A DNA stretch of 64,000 nt from Bacteroidaceae bacterium (GCA_017447625.1 JAFSNB010000044.1:124001-188000), one strand, 5' to 3'. Counted from the stretch's first letter, positions 1 through 8,461 are shown. Numbers and translations are program-made. The notes: generated by a model from the sequence alone, not told the origin.

Positions 1-2340
1 CAGCTGTTTTTTGTTGTCCTCTTGACGCGGCTCAAAGGTGGCTAGTTGGTTCATCTCATGTGCTGTAAAGTATGTGTCAGTGTCAATGTGGCGGATCAGG
101 TACAGCCCCGAGTCGATAGCTGCAGCCTCGTCGTCAGGAACAAAAACATCGAAAGTGATGGTGTGTTCTTGTCCTCGCAGGGAGAAAGTGGCAGTGCAGG
201 TCGTTGAGGTTTCTACGTTCTCTAAGATATGTGTAGCGCCTGTTGTGCCATCGTTCCACGATACATTAGCGGGGCGCACAGCCGAAGGCAACGTCAAGCC
301 CAGCGTGACCATCTCTCCGGCATCTGTCACAGCCTGTGTCGTGCCAGCCATAGCCTCGCCGGTTCCTACGCTTACGTACGGTTGAGCGGGTATCATGTGA
401 ACGTTAAAGGTCATTGTCGTGATGGCACCGCCCTGGTTCTTGAACTCCACGGTGTACTCAGTGTCGGATACTACTGATTTAGTGATGGATTCTGTGGTAG
501 CGCCTGTGCTCCATTTGTATGTTCCCCAACCTCGTGATGGCTGCACGCCCAATGTCACATTTTTGCCATAAAGTACTTCGACGGTTGTGGACTCGGTAGT
601 CTCGCCTCCTGCCACTGTTACCTTTGGCGTAAGTTCATCCGCCAGACAATCGCCGGCTGCAGCGATGAAGAATGGCAACTGACTCTCCACGCCTTGCGCA
701 TTGGTGTAGGTGACACGATAGATGTAGCTCCGATCCGACGACACTGTGATCTCGCGTGATGATTCGCCAGTGTTCCAGGACCACTTGCCAGTGTCTTCCT
801 CGCCCTCAGGTAACTGCGGCTGTAGGGTGATTCTCTGTCCAGCGGGCACAGTAGTGTTGTTGTTGATAGCGAAGGTGTTTACAAGCCCACCCAGCTCGTT
901 GTGCTTGAGTGTAGAACCAACAATCATCTTGCGTGTCCGCTCCTGCGACAAGCTGGGGATGAGATTGGTGTTCAGCGTGCCGCTGTAGGTCATCTGCGGC
1001 TGCAGTTCCGTTGGACGCTTTTCTGCTGGGCAGAGCTGCTCATCGCGCGTGTTCATCAGCACGGAGAAGCCCAAATGGTCATAGCCACCACTGGTAGAGC
1101 CAGCGCCGCCACCATCGATTCCCATATTCGCGTATGCTTGCTCAGAAAAAGGCATCTGAACCCCCTTCACGCCCTCATAAATGCCGATGACGGTGCCCCA
1201 GTAGGGACGCGTATGTGCCCCCATGGCGGGTTCTGTCATTGTCCAAGCACGCGAGTCTGAGTAGAAATAACCGCTTGAGCCATAGATATAATTCACCCAT
1301 GGCAACTCTTCTACACTCAGAGACTGGGCAGCCAGATACTCTATGCCGGCCGCCAGACGGTGGTCCATATAGGCAAAGAGGTCGTCGCCCTGATTCCAGC
1401 CCACCTTGGCCACGTCAATTGCCACACCGAGGGACATCGATGAGTGGCCGGCATCACGACCGCTCTCGTTAAGCTGCCCCAACTTCCCGTAGGTGCCTGT
1501 TTCCAGCTCGCTCTCATAGGTTGTCACAACTAAGTTTCCCAAGAACTCCGTAAGACCGTCGTTCTTTATGGGAACCTCAGTGCGCGGATCCTTGAACGTG
1601 CCGCATTGGTCGTATTTGAAAAAGGACATACCTTGATTGTAGATAAATACATCGTCGCACAGCACACCGATACTGACGATGCACAGAGCGTTGCACAAGC
1701 CCCAATTACTCCAGTAGTGACCTGGCGCCTGCCACCACTTGCCAGAATTCTCCCAAGTGCCGTTACGCCCACGAAGAAATCCCAATGCCGAAGGATACCA
1801 TACATTAAGCATCCATCGCTGGAACTGTGCGAATTCCTCGCGGCTCCAGCCATTATAGTCGCGCATCAGTTCGGCTGCCTGGGCAAACTCGTAACCATAC
1901 AAACCGGCAGCCAGTGCATAGTTTGAGTCGCCGCCGATGCCTTTTGTAGTGTTCGCCCAAGCCATAAGAATCCGCACCGCAGCCTTCGCGTTCGCCGTCG
2001 TACCTGCAATTTTCCATCGTAGAGCGTTTTGGTAAGCCATTGCCGCACCGCGCGCTGCGTTCATATAGTTTTCACCATTGCCTCCGCCACGCACGATAAT
2101 CTCTGTCGGGAATGTCTGAACGCCCGACTGAGAGTACTCTGATGTCAGGAGTTTCTGCCAAGCTTGCTTCACCTTCGTATTGCCAGCTTCCAGTTGAGCT
2201 TTGATACGGTCGAAGTCAGCCTGCGTGTGAAGCCCCCCCGGATGCACAAAGCCTCGGTTCGTGTCATAATTCTCGTTCTGGGCGCTCACTGCCAAGCTCC
2301 AGCAGGTAAGCAACGCCACCATGAAATACTTTGTTTTCAT
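1..2340 (-). CDS. Secreted alginate-lyase-family protein (3' end missing)
   Basis: An open frame of 780 codons runs from an ATG at 2340 to the left edge without a stop, so the 3' end is outside the window. Residues 1-21 form a signal peptide ending SAVSAQ-like (LAVSAQ). Residues about 35-330 resemble the alginate lyase (PF05426) alpha-barrel: a conserved stretch WWQAPGHYWSNWGLCNA lies near residue 205. Then come about three beta-sandwich Ig-like repeats (around 420-700) of the form YKWSTGATTESI, and from about 740 a domain beginning SGLYLIRHIDTDTYF, as seen in Bacteroidales secreted enzymes. Likely role: depolymerising a uronic-acid polysaccharide outside the cell or in the periplasm. The polysaccharide lyase family (PL38 is one possibility) and substrate cannot be fixed from sequence alone. 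A promoter lies 32 bp upstream. Confidence 0.8.
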   Translation of the reverse strand, partial: MKTKYFMVALLTCWSLAVSAQNENYDTNRGFVHPGGLHTQADFDRIKAQLEAGNTKVKQAWQKLLTSEYSQSGVQTFPTEIIVRGGGNGENYMNAARGAAMAYQNALRWKIAGTTANAKAAVRILMAWANTTKGIGGDSNYALAAGLYGYEFAQAAELMRDYNGWSREEFAQFQRWMLNVWYPSALGFLRGRNGTWENSGKWWQAPGHYWSNWGLCNALCIVSIGVLCDDVFIYNQGMSFFKYDQCGTFKDPRTEVPIKNDGLTEFLGNLVVTTYESELETGTYGKLGQLNESGRDAGHSSMSLGVAIDVAKVGWNQGDDLFAYMDHRLAAGIEYLAAQSLSVEELPWVNYIYGSSGYFYSDSRAWTMTEPAMGAHTRPYWGTVIGIYEGVKGVQMPFSEQAYANMGIDGGGAGSTSGGYDHLGFSVLMNTRDEQLCPAEKRPTELQPQMTYSGTLNTNLIPSLSQERTRKMIVGSTLKHNELGGLVNTFAINNNTTVPAGQRITLQPQLPEGEEDTGKWSWNTGESSREITVSSDRSYIYRVTYTNAQGVESQLPFFIAAAGDCLADELTPKVTVAGGETTESTTVEVLYGKNVTLGVQPSRGWGTYKWSTGATTESITKSVVSDTEYTVEFKNQGGAITTMTFNVHMIPAQPYVSVGTGEAMAGTTQAVTDAGEMVTLGLTLPSAVRPANVSWNDGTTGATHILENVETSTTCTATFSLRGQEHTITFDVFVPDDEAAAIDSGLYLIRHIDTDTYFTAHEMNQLATFEPRQEDNKKQL

Positions 2341-2371
2341 TGCTTAATATAATTGTTTGTTGTTTTGCTCT

Positions 2372-2380
2372 GCAAAGATA
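2372..2380 (-). promoter_or_regulatory. Bacteroidota-type -7 box for the lyase gene
   Basis: On the minus strand the sequence reads TATCTTTGC, matching the TAnnTTTGC consensus, 32 bp before the lyase ATG. No clear -33 TTTG is visible. Confidence 0.6.
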
Positions 2381-2481
2381 GTGAATTTTGTGTTATACAG
2401 GACACATCATACGTCTAAAAACACATACCTTAAACGTATTAAACGATAAAATGTACGAAAATACCCCCTAAATGATGTTTT

Positions 2482-2515
2482 TTTGGACGAAAATGACACT
2501 TCTTTATATATTTGC
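2482..2515 (+). promoter_or_regulatory. Distal promoter upstream of the DEAD-box helicase
   Basis: TTTGG at 2482 and TATATTTGC at 2507-2515 are separated by about 21 bp, the usual Bacteroidota spacing. It would give a leader of about 165 nt before the helicase start. Confidence 0.45.
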
Positions 2516-2545
2516 CTGACCTTTGTGCCACAAAATATTAATGAA

Positions 2546-2641
2546 ATGAAGACAAAGGGAAAAGCTCTCACGATAGAAAAACATAGATTGAGCAACGCGA
2601 ATCTCTTATTAATCGTTAATCGGATTGGTGGTGTGGAATAA
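2546..2641 (+). CDS. Possible 31-residue leader ORF upstream of the helicase
   Basis: ATG at 2546 opens a 31-codon frame ending TAA at 2639-2641, encoding a basic peptide beginning MKTKGKALTIEKHRL. It lies between the distal promoter and the proximal promoter of the helicase. It could be a leader peptide or chance; no family is recognised and no ribosome binding site is evident. Confidence 0.2.
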   Translation: MKTKGKALTIEKHRLSNANLLLIVNRIGGVE

Positions 2642-2656
2642 AAGCATTACCTTTGC
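2625..2656 (+). promoter_or_regulatory. Main promoter of the DEAD-box helicase
   Basis: TTGG at 2625 and TACCTTTGC at 2648-2656 are 19 bp apart, a near-ideal Bacteroidota sigma-ABfr promoter. Transcription would start only about 20 nt before the TTG start codon. Confidence 0.75.
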
Positions 2657-2684
2657 GCGCGTTTTTAAAAAGGATAGATAGATT

Positions 2685-4631
2685 TTGAGTACATTTGAAG
2701 AACTGGGCGTGAGCGAGCCTGTACGCCGCGCCATTGAGGAGATGGGTTTTGAGAACCCTATGCCTGTGCAGGAAGAGGTAATCCCTTATCTTTTGGGAAC
2801 GAGAAATGATGTTATTGCTTTGGCACAGACGGGTACGGGCAAGACGGCCGCCTTCGGCATACCCATTCTGCAACGCATAGACACCGCGAGCAACGAGACA
2901 CAGGCGCTGATTCTCAGCCCCACACGCGAGCTGTGCCTGCAGATTGCAGATGATTTGCGCGATTTCAGCAAGTATCTGGAGGGAATCCACATCGAGGCTG
3001 TTTATGGCGGCGCATCAATAACCCAGCAGATTCACGCTCTGAAGAAGGGTGTGCATATTATAGTGGCCACTCCGGGACGCCTCATCGACTTGATGAACCG
3101 CGACGTGGCTCATTTGGACAAGGTTACGAACGTGGTGCTGGACGAGGCTGACGAGATGCTTAACATGGGCTTCTCGGAGAGCATAGATGCCATATTGGAG
3201 GGGGTGCCCGAAGAGCGCAACACGCTGCTTTTCTCCGCGACCATGAGCCGCGAGATAGAGCGGATAGCTCAGGGTTACCTGCACGACTACAAGGAGATTG
3301 TGGTGGGCAGTCGCAACGAAGGAGCCGAGAACGTGAATCACGTCTATTATATGGTGAACGCGAAGGACAAGTATCTGGCCCTGAAGCGTATAGTGGATTT
3401 CTATCCGAAGATATTCGCCATAATCTTCTGCCGCACCCGTACCGAGACGCAGGAGGTGGCAGACAAACTGATTCGTGACGGCTATAACGCCGAGGCTCTG
3501 CACGGCGAGCTGGTGCAGGGGCAGCGCGACATAACGATGCAGAAGTTCCGCCAGCACGTGACTCAGCTGCTCGTGGCTACTGATGTAGCGGCACGCGGAC
3601 TGGATGTTGATGATCTGACGCACGTGATAAACTACGGTCTGCCCGATGAGATAGAGAGCTATATCCACCGCTCGGGTCGCACGGGCCGCGCCGGAAAAAA
3701 GGGCACGAGCATCTCTATAATCCACAGCCGCGAGACGCGCAAGCTGAAAGCCATAGAGAAGGAACTCGGCAAGGAGTTCGTCGAGGGCGTTATCCCCGCA
3801 GCCGAGGAGATCTGCAAGAAACAGCTCTTCAAGGTAATGGATCACATTGTGAAGATTGATGTTGAAGAGGAGCAGATAGCTCCGTTTATGACGGAAATAA
3901 ACCGATACTTCGAGTTTATCGACAAAGATGAACTCATTAAGAAGATTGTCTCTATGGAGTTCGGTAAGTTCTTGGCTTACTATGCCGACGCTCCGGAAAT
4001 AGAGACTGTTAAGAAGGAAAGAAGTAAAAGAGAAAAGAGACAGAATGAGGGCAAAGGGAAAAGCGGCGAGCCTCGTGCAACGGAGGCCGGTTTCCGCCGC
4101 CTCTTTATCAATGTCGGCAAGATGGATGGGATGTACCCGTCTGAGTTGATGAAGTTCCTCAACCGCCACGTGAAGGGACAGTTCGAGGTGGGTCACATAG
4201 ACCTCCTGCCCCGATTCGCCTATTTCGAGGTGCCAGAGGCTGAGGCCAAGATGGTGATGCAGGCTCTGGACGGTGTGAAGCTGCGCGGTCGGGATATAAG
4301 ATGTAATGAGGCAGATGAAAGCCCCTCTCTCCGCTCCCCCCGTGGGGGGGAGAACCTCGCTGCCGCTCGTGAGCTGCGCGGAGGTAAAGCCGCTAAAGGG
4401 GAGAGTGGCCGCAAGGCCGCTAAGGGCGAGCGCGGAGGCCGCGAAGAAGGCGGACGAAAGTCTGTTAAGGGCGAGCGCGGAGGCCGCAAGAATTCCAGCG
4501 GAGTTGTAAGCCCCGGCGAAAAGCGCGGCAGACGGAGCGGGCGTGCTGACAGATTTGTTCAGGAGGAGCCGCAGCCGCGCCGTGGCCGTAAGTTCAAGAA
4601 AGAAGACTGGCTGAAATTCCTTAAGAAATAA
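2685..4631 (+). CDS. deaD: DEAD-box ATP-dependent RNA helicase (DeaD/CsdA type)
   Basis: RNA helicase for ribosome assembly and RNA turnover, often needed in the cold. The frame starts with TTG at 2685; it directly precedes the conserved N-terminus STFEELG, so it is preferred over any downstream ATG. Motifs: Q-motif GFENPMPVQ (21-29), Walker A AQTGTGKT (47-54), PTREL, TPGR, DEAD (153-156), SAT (184-186), then helicase C with FCRT, ARGLDVDD and HRSGRTGRAG. A DbpA-type RNA-binding domain occupies about 468-540 (RRLFINVGKMDG). The tail from about 555 is Lys/Arg/Gly-rich (repeated KGERGGR). At residues 546-556 the coding sequence passes through a GC-rich palindromic repeat (4321-4352) found elsewhere between genes. 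648 residues, normal for the family with a tail. Confidence 0.93.
   Translation: MSTFEELGVSEPVRRAIEEMGFENPMPVQEEVIPYLLGTRNDVIALAQTGTGKTAAFGIPILQRIDTASNETQALILSPTRELCLQIADDLRDFSKYLEGIHIEAVYGGASITQQIHALKKGVHIIVATPGRLIDLMNRDVAHLDKVTNVVLDEADEMLNMGFSESIDAILEGVPEERNTLLFSATMSREIERIAQGYLHDYKEIVVGSRNEGAENVNHVYYMVNAKDKYLALKRIVDFYPKIFAIIFCRTRTETQEVADKLIRDGYNAEALHGELVQGQRDITMQKFRQHVTQLLVATDVAARGLDVDDLTHVINYGLPDEIESYIHRSGRTGRAGKKGTSISIIHSRETRKLKAIEKELGKEFVEGVIPAAEEICKKQLFKVMDHIVKIDVEEEQIAPFMTEINRYFEFIDKDELIKKIVSMEFGKFLAYYADAPEIETVKKERSKREKRQNEGKGKSGEPRATEAGFRRLFINVGKMDGMYPSELMKFLNRHVKGQFEVGHIDLLPRFAYFEVPEAEAKMVMQALDGVKLRGRDIRCNEADESPSLRSPRGGENLAAARELRGGKAAKGESGRKAAKGERGGREEGGRKSVKGERGGRKNSSGVVSPGEKRGRRSGRADRFVQEEPQPRRGRKFKKEDWLKFLKK
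4321..4352. repeat. GC-rich palindromic element inside the helicase gene
   Basis: A CTCCCCCC-GT-GGGGGGGAG palindrome preceded by GCCCCTCT. Similar palindromes lie between genes at 45486, 46714 and 63042. Here it is read in frame as part of the basic tail of the helicase. Confidence 0.7.
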
Positions 4632-4640
4632 AGGGGGCGT

Positions 4641-4716
4641 TTCAATGTAGAATGTAAAATGTAAATGTAAGCCCCGCGCAGCCAATTATGCATTATGCAT
4701 TAAGCATTATGAATTA
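4641..4716. repeat. Heptamer tandem tracts before the MATE gene
   Basis: Two heptamer families are joined by a short GC segment (GCCCCGCGCAGCC). First comes AATGTNN (about 4641-4670), then ATTATGC/ATTAAGC (about 4684-4716). The last heptamer supplies the ATG of the MATE gene. The first tract closely resembles the one at 10512-10549 in front of clpC. Confidence 0.75.
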
Positions 4717-6136
4717 CTCCAAGGACGAACTGCTAAGTCGAATACGTGAGGGCCGCAAGCTCAATACGAGTGAGCAACTGCGCCTGACTGTGTTGCTGAG
4801 TGTGCCGGCTATACTGGCGCAGGCGGCCAGTATCCTCATGTTCTACATCGATGATGCTATGGTCGGTTCGCTTGGTGCGCTCGCTTCAGCTTCAATAGGA
4901 CTGGTGGCAACTACGATGTGGCTCTACTGGAGCATTATCTCGTGTGTAAGTATGGGCTTCTCCGTACAGGTGGCTCATCTTATCGGAGCTAACAGGTTGG
5001 AGGATGCGCGTAATGTGTTCCGCCAGGGAATAGTCACAGCCGCCATTGTCTGTCTGACGGTTATGGCCGTTTGTGCGCTGATAGCCTTCCCGCTGCCTTA
5101 TTGGTTAGGGGGAGGGGAGGATATAGCGCCGCAGGCATCGGTATATTTCCTCATATTCATTCTCGGCACGCCGTTTGCGATGTTTCATCTGCTTGGGTCG
5201 GGTATGCTGAGATGTGCGGGAGACATGAAGACCCCGTCGTTTGCCAGCGTTTTGATGTGTATCCTGGATGTGGGCTTCAACTTCATAGCCATTTTCCCCA
5301 CGCGGGTTATATCCGTGTTCGGCCTATCGCTTACTATGCCAGGCCTGGGCTTGGGAGTGGCGGGGGCAGCTGTAGGTACGGTGCTAGCGGAGGCAGTCGT
5401 GGCGTCTTACGTGATGTGGTTCGCCGTAGTCCGCCACCGCGAATTGCGTCTGTTGGGCGAGAAGGGACGTTTCCGTCCCGAATTGCTTGTGCTCCGTAAG
5501 GCTTCCGATATAGCTATGCCAGTGCTGTTTCAGCGGGTGCTTATGAATGCGGCCCAGATAACAATCACCATAATCGTGGCTCCGTTGGGAGCTATCGCCA
5601 TAGCAGCCAACGCTTTGGGTATCACGGCCGAGAGCCTCTGCTATATGCCCGGCTACGGTATAGGCGAGGCCGCCACGACGTTGGTAGGCCAGAGTTACGG
5701 GGCCAAACGCCACGGTCTCACAGAACGTTTCGCGTGGATGACAACCCTGTTTGGCATCGGAGTGATGACGCTGATGGGAGCCGTGATGTATGTGGCTGCG
5801 CCGCTGATGATGGCAACGCTGACTCCCGACGCCGCCGTACGTGCACTCGGCACAGAATGTTTGCGCATTGAGGCTTGGGCCGAGCCGATGTTTGCCGCAT
5901 CTATAGTAGCCATGAGTGTGTTCATCGGAATCGGAGACACCCGTAAGCCCGCCCTTATGAATCTCCTGTCCATGTGGTTCGTGCGTGTCACGCTGGCAGC
6001 TCTGCTCGCTCCGCGCTATGGCTTGCAAGGCGTCTGGGTAGCGATGGCCATTGAACTGACATTCAGAGGAATAATATTTCTGATAAGGTTAAAGACCCAC
6101 CCCCAAACCCCTCCCGTCAGGGAGGGGAGGAGCTAG
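4709..6136 (+). CDS. MATE family multidrug/Na+ antiporter
   Basis: Inner-membrane MATE exporter (MatE domains) of about 475 residues, consistent with 12 transmembrane helices and the family length of 450-480. The frame stays open to an ATG at 4688, but residues 1-7 of that version (MHYALSI) are only translated repeat DNA, so ATG 4709 (MNYSKDELLSRIREG) is preferred. Hydrophobic helices begin near residue 28 (LLSVPAILAQAASILMFYID), and the two half-domains repeat the VxLSVP/MPVLFQR pattern. The C-terminal tail PQTPPVREGRS comes from a GC-rich palindromic element that also contains the stop codon. Substrate unknown. It probably lies in one transcription unit with the downstream DUF3737 gene. Confidence 0.88.
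   Translation: MNYSKDELLSRIREGRKLNTSEQLRLTVLLSVPAILAQAASILMFYIDDAMVGSLGALASASIGLVATTMWLYWSIISCVSMGFSVQVAHLIGANRLEDARNVFRQGIVTAAIVCLTVMAVCALIAFPLPYWLGGGEDIAPQASVYFLIFILGTPFAMFHLLGSGMLRCAGDMKTPSFASVLMCILDVGFNFIAIFPTRVISVFGLSLTMPGLGLGVAGAAVGTVLAEAVVASYVMWFAVVRHRELRLLGEKGRFRPELLVLRKASDIAMPVLFQRVLMNAAQITITIIVAPLGAIAIAANALGITAESLCYMPGYGIGEAATTLVGQSYGAKRHGLTERFAWMTTLFGIGVMTLMGAVMYVAAPLMMATLTPDAAVRALGTECLRIEAWAEPMFAASIVAMSVFIGIGDTRKPALMNLLSMWFVRVTLAALLAPRYGLQGVWVAMAIELTFRGIIFLIRLKTHPQTPPVREGRS
6092..6135. repeat. GC-rich palindromic element forming the MATE 3' end
   Basis: It reads AGACCCACCCCC, then CCCCTCCCGTCAGGGAGGGG. It is the reverse complement of the right half of the full-length element in the PnuC-type gene. 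It encodes the last residues of the MATE protein. Confidence 0.75.
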
Positions 6137-6183
6137 CGCGATGCCTAATAAATCCCATAGGCCCAATAGACCCATTAAGCCCA

Positions 6184-6214
6184 ATTATGAATTATGAATT
6201 AAGCATTATGAATT
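6184..6214. repeat. ATTATGA/ATTAAGC heptamer tract at the DUF3737 start
   Basis: Four heptamers of the ATTATGN family end in the ATG used as start codon by the DUF3737 gene, as at the MATE gene. An alternative in-frame ATG lies exactly three units (21 bp) upstream. Confidence 0.7.
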
Positions 6215-7083
6215 TAATAAAGGATAAGAGCTTCGGCGGCGAACGTCCGCTGTTTGGCATCAGGGACACGCGCCTTGAGAACGTGACAATAACCGAAGGA
6301 GAGAGCGGCGTGAAGTGCTGCCAGAACATCGAGGCCTACGGCTGCCGCTTCATCGGAAAGTATCCGTTGTGGCACGTGGATGGCAGTCTCATTACGAACT
6401 GCTATTTCGAGGTGGGCTCGCGCTCAGCCATCTGGTATAGTAACGACATGAAGATGCGCGACTGCACTATAGACGGGCCGAAGTTCTTCCGCGAGATGAA
6501 CGGTCTCAGCGTGGAGAACGTCTCCATAACCGATGCCGACGAGACGTTCTGGCGTGTTAAGGGATTGCGTGTCCGCAACCTGAAACTCCATGACGGCACT
6601 TATCCCTTTATGTTCTGCGAGGACATAGATGTCGATGGGCTGGATAGCGACTCGAAGTATGTGTTCCAGTATGTCCGCAACGCCGTAATCCGCAACGCTC
6701 GCATCGTAACCAAAGACGCTTTCTGGGAGACGGAGAATGTAACGATATACGACTCCGTTCTTGATGGCGAATATCTCGGCTGGCACTCCAAGAACCTGCG
6801 TCTTGTGCGTTGTCATATCACGGGTGAACAGCCTCTTTGCTACGTTCAGGGCCTTGTCCTTGAGGACTGCACCTTTGGCGAGGACTGCGACCGAATGTTC
6901 GAGGACACAGACCTCGAGGCTACTATCATTGGTCACGTCACGAACATCAAGAACCCGCGCACCGGCCATATACGCCTCGGCTCGCTCGGCTCGCTGACGA
7001 TAGATGAACACATAAAACAGCCCGCAAACTGTATAATAACGAAGACTCTCCCCCCTGCCCCTCCCTGCGAGGGAGGGGAGTAG
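6208..7083 (+). CDS. DUF3737 family right-handed beta-helix protein
   Basis: About 291 residues with many short parallel-beta rungs (patterns such as LENVTIT, VENVSIT, LRVRNLKL, AVIRNARIV), typical of DUF3737 (PF12541). The function of the family is not established. No signal peptide, so probably cytoplasmic. ATG 6208 (MNLIKDKSFGGERPLFGIRD) is preferred because the seven residues before it are encoded by the heptamer tract. The C-terminal residues (TLPPAPPCEGGE) are encoded by a GC-rich palindromic element, so the original end was probably near residue 278. It sits between the MATE exporter and the PatB-type lyase. Confidence 0.8.
   Translation: MNLIKDKSFGGERPLFGIRDTRLENVTITEGESGVKCCQNIEAYGCRFIGKYPLWHVDGSLITNCYFEVGSRSAIWYSNDMKMRDCTIDGPKFFREMNGLSVENVSITDADETFWRVKGLRVRNLKLHDGTYPFMFCEDIDVDGLDSDSKYVFQYVRNAVIRNARIVTKDAFWETENVTIYDSVLDGEYLGWHSKNLRLVRCHITGEQPLCYVQGLVLEDCTFGEDCDRMFEDTDLEATIIGHVTNIKNPRTGHIRLGSLGSLTIDEHIKQPANCIITKTLPPAPPCEGGE
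7044..7083. repeat. GC-rich palindromic element forming the DUF3737 3' end
   Basis: It reads GACTCTCCCCCCTGCCCCTCCC-TGCGA-GGGAGGGGAG and ends with the TAG stop of the DUF3737 gene. Confidence 0.65.
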
Positions 7084-7101
7084 TTAGAGGACAAGGGAAG
7101 A

Positions 7102-7130
7102 TGCTAAATGTAAAATGTAGAATGTGAAAA
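7102..7130. repeat. AATGTNN heptamer tract before the PatB-type gene
   Basis: TAAATGT-AAAATGT-AGAATGT units lie directly before the start codon at 7132. Same family as at 4641 and 10521. Confidence 0.6.
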
Positions 7131-7131
7131 T

Positions 7132-8370
7132 ATGGATAAAGAGAATACACTAGGAGAGTCCGCTTTTGATATTTTAATTCAGAGGCGAGGCTCTGGCTCT
7201 GTGAAATATGACGAAGCGCCGGCAGATGATGTTATCCCGATGTGGGTGGCGGATATGGACTTTGAGGCGGCGCCATGTATCGTAGAGGCGCTGCGTCGGC
7301 GTGTCGAGCATGGCGTGTTCGGATATCCGTATATCTTCCCCTCATATTACGAGAGTGTAATCTCATGGTTCAAGCGCCGTTACGACTGGCATATAGAGCG
7401 TGAGTGGATTCAATATACTATTGGTGTAGTGCCGGCAATGTCGGCTGTAATCAAAGCTCTGACAAAGCCCGGCGACGGAGTAATCCTGTTCTCGCCCGTA
7501 TATAACCTCTTCTTCACATCTATCCGCAACAACAAGTGCGAGACTGTCGATATACCCCTGCTTAGGGTGGATAAGTCCCCTACGGAGTTCACCTACGCTA
7601 TAGATTTCGAGGCATTTGAGCAGGCTTGCGCACGACCAGAGGTGACTATGTTGCTCTTCTGCAGCCATCACAACCCGGCCGGACGGGTCTGGCGGCGCGA
7701 CGAACTGCAGCGTGTCTATGACATCTGCCGCAGGAACGGCGTTGTCATCGTATCAGACGAAATTCATTGCGAACTGACGATGCCCGGAAACCAGTTCACA
7801 CCAATGGCCACAATAGCACCCGACGCTTCGGAGTATGTGGTAACCTGCAATTCACCATCGAAGAGCTTCAATATAGCAGGTCTGCAGATGGCAAATATAA
7901 TCACGTCCAACGCCGAGTGGCGTAAACGGATTGACCGCGCGCTGAATGACAACGAGGTGTGTGACGTGAATGTCTTTGGTCCTGTGGCTGTTGAGGCCGC
8001 CTACAGCAAGGAGGGCGAGCTGTGGCTAACGGAACTGAACGACTATCTGTCCCGAAACTATCAGGCTTTGCGAGCCTACTTTGCCGAACATCTGCCAACG
8101 CTCCCGATAGCCACTTTGGAAGGAACCTATCTCGTGTGGGTGGATGTGTCCGCCCTCTTGAAACGCCAAAATAAAGGCCAACAGCCAACAACCGGCGGCC
8201 AATTCACAGCCACAGACTTGGAACACAAGCTGTTGCGTGACCACCGCGTGTGGGTGAACGGCAGCGAGATGTACGGGGCCGAGGGCTTTATCCGCATAAA
8301 TATCGCTATGCCACACGAACGGATGATGGAAGGTCTGAAACGTATAGTAGAAGGTTTAGCACAATACTGA
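7132..8370 (+). CDS. patB: PatB/MalY-type PLP-dependent C-S (cystathionine beta-) lyase
   Basis: Cytoplasmic class I/II aminotransferase-fold enzyme of 412 residues. MalY/PatB proteins cleave cystathionine or cysteine conjugates to homocysteine or thiol, pyruvate and ammonia. Hallmarks: VIPMWVADMDFEAAP near the N-terminus, CSHHNPAGRVW in the substrate region, SDEIHCEL with the cofactor-binding Asp, and SPSKSFNIAGL, where Lys244 should form the Schiff base. The C-terminal GSEMYGAEGFIRINIAMP is also typical. An aminotransferase role (PatB of some annotations) cannot be excluded. The stop codon lies only 7 bp before the sigma-54 promoter of htpG. Confidence 0.88.
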   Translation: MDKENTLGESAFDILIQRRGSGSVKYDEAPADDVIPMWVADMDFEAAPCIVEALRRRVEHGVFGYPYIFPSYYESVISWFKRRYDWHIEREWIQYTIGVVPAMSAVIKALTKPGDGVILFSPVYNLFFTSIRNNKCETVDIPLLRVDKSPTEFTYAIDFEAFEQACARPEVTMLLFCSHHNPAGRVWRRDELQRVYDICRRNGVVIVSDEIHCELTMPGNQFTPMATIAPDASEYVVTCNSPSKSFNIAGLQMANIITSNAEWRKRIDRALNDNEVCDVNVFGPVAVEAAYSKEGELWLTELNDYLSRNYQALRAYFAEHLPTLPIATLEGTYLVWVDVSALLKRQNKGQQPTTGGQFTATDLEHKLLRDHRVWVNGSEMYGAEGFIRINIAMPHERMMEGLKRIVEGLAQY

Positions 8371-8377
8371 GTGGGTT

Positions 8378-8393
8378 TGGCACGACTTTTGCA
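8378..8393 (+). promoter_or_regulatory. Sigma-54 (-24/-12) promoter of htpG
   Basis: TGGCACG at 8378-8384, four bases, then TTGCA at 8389-8393: an exact match to the RpoN consensus TGGCACG-N4-TTGCW. It lies 68 bp before the htpG ATG, on the coding strand. No TAnnTTTG box is visible in this gap. Confidence 0.65.
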
Positions 8394-8418
8394 AGAAATC
8401 TGTAGGAGACCTACGGGC

Positions 8419-8432
8419 TCTTTTGCAAAAGA
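8419..8432. promoter_or_regulatory. 14-bp perfect palindrome in the htpG leader
   Basis: TCTTTTGCAAAAGA lies about 26 bp downstream of the -12 element, following a small hairpin (GTAGG-aga-CCTAC, 8402-8414). It could be a regulator site or mRNA structure. Confidence 0.35.
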
Positions 8433-8461
8433 AAGTCTAACACATTAATTAATATTTAACC

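Noticed and set aside
3015-4685. 556-codon minus-strand open frame opposite the helicase
   Set aside because: It is antisense to a clear DEAD-box helicase and encodes no recognisable family; high GC at third positions keeps the opposite frame open.
5164-5180. Near sigma-54 motif (CGGCACG-N4-TTGCG)
   Set aside because: It lies inside the MATE coding sequence, has two mismatches and no gene start follows.
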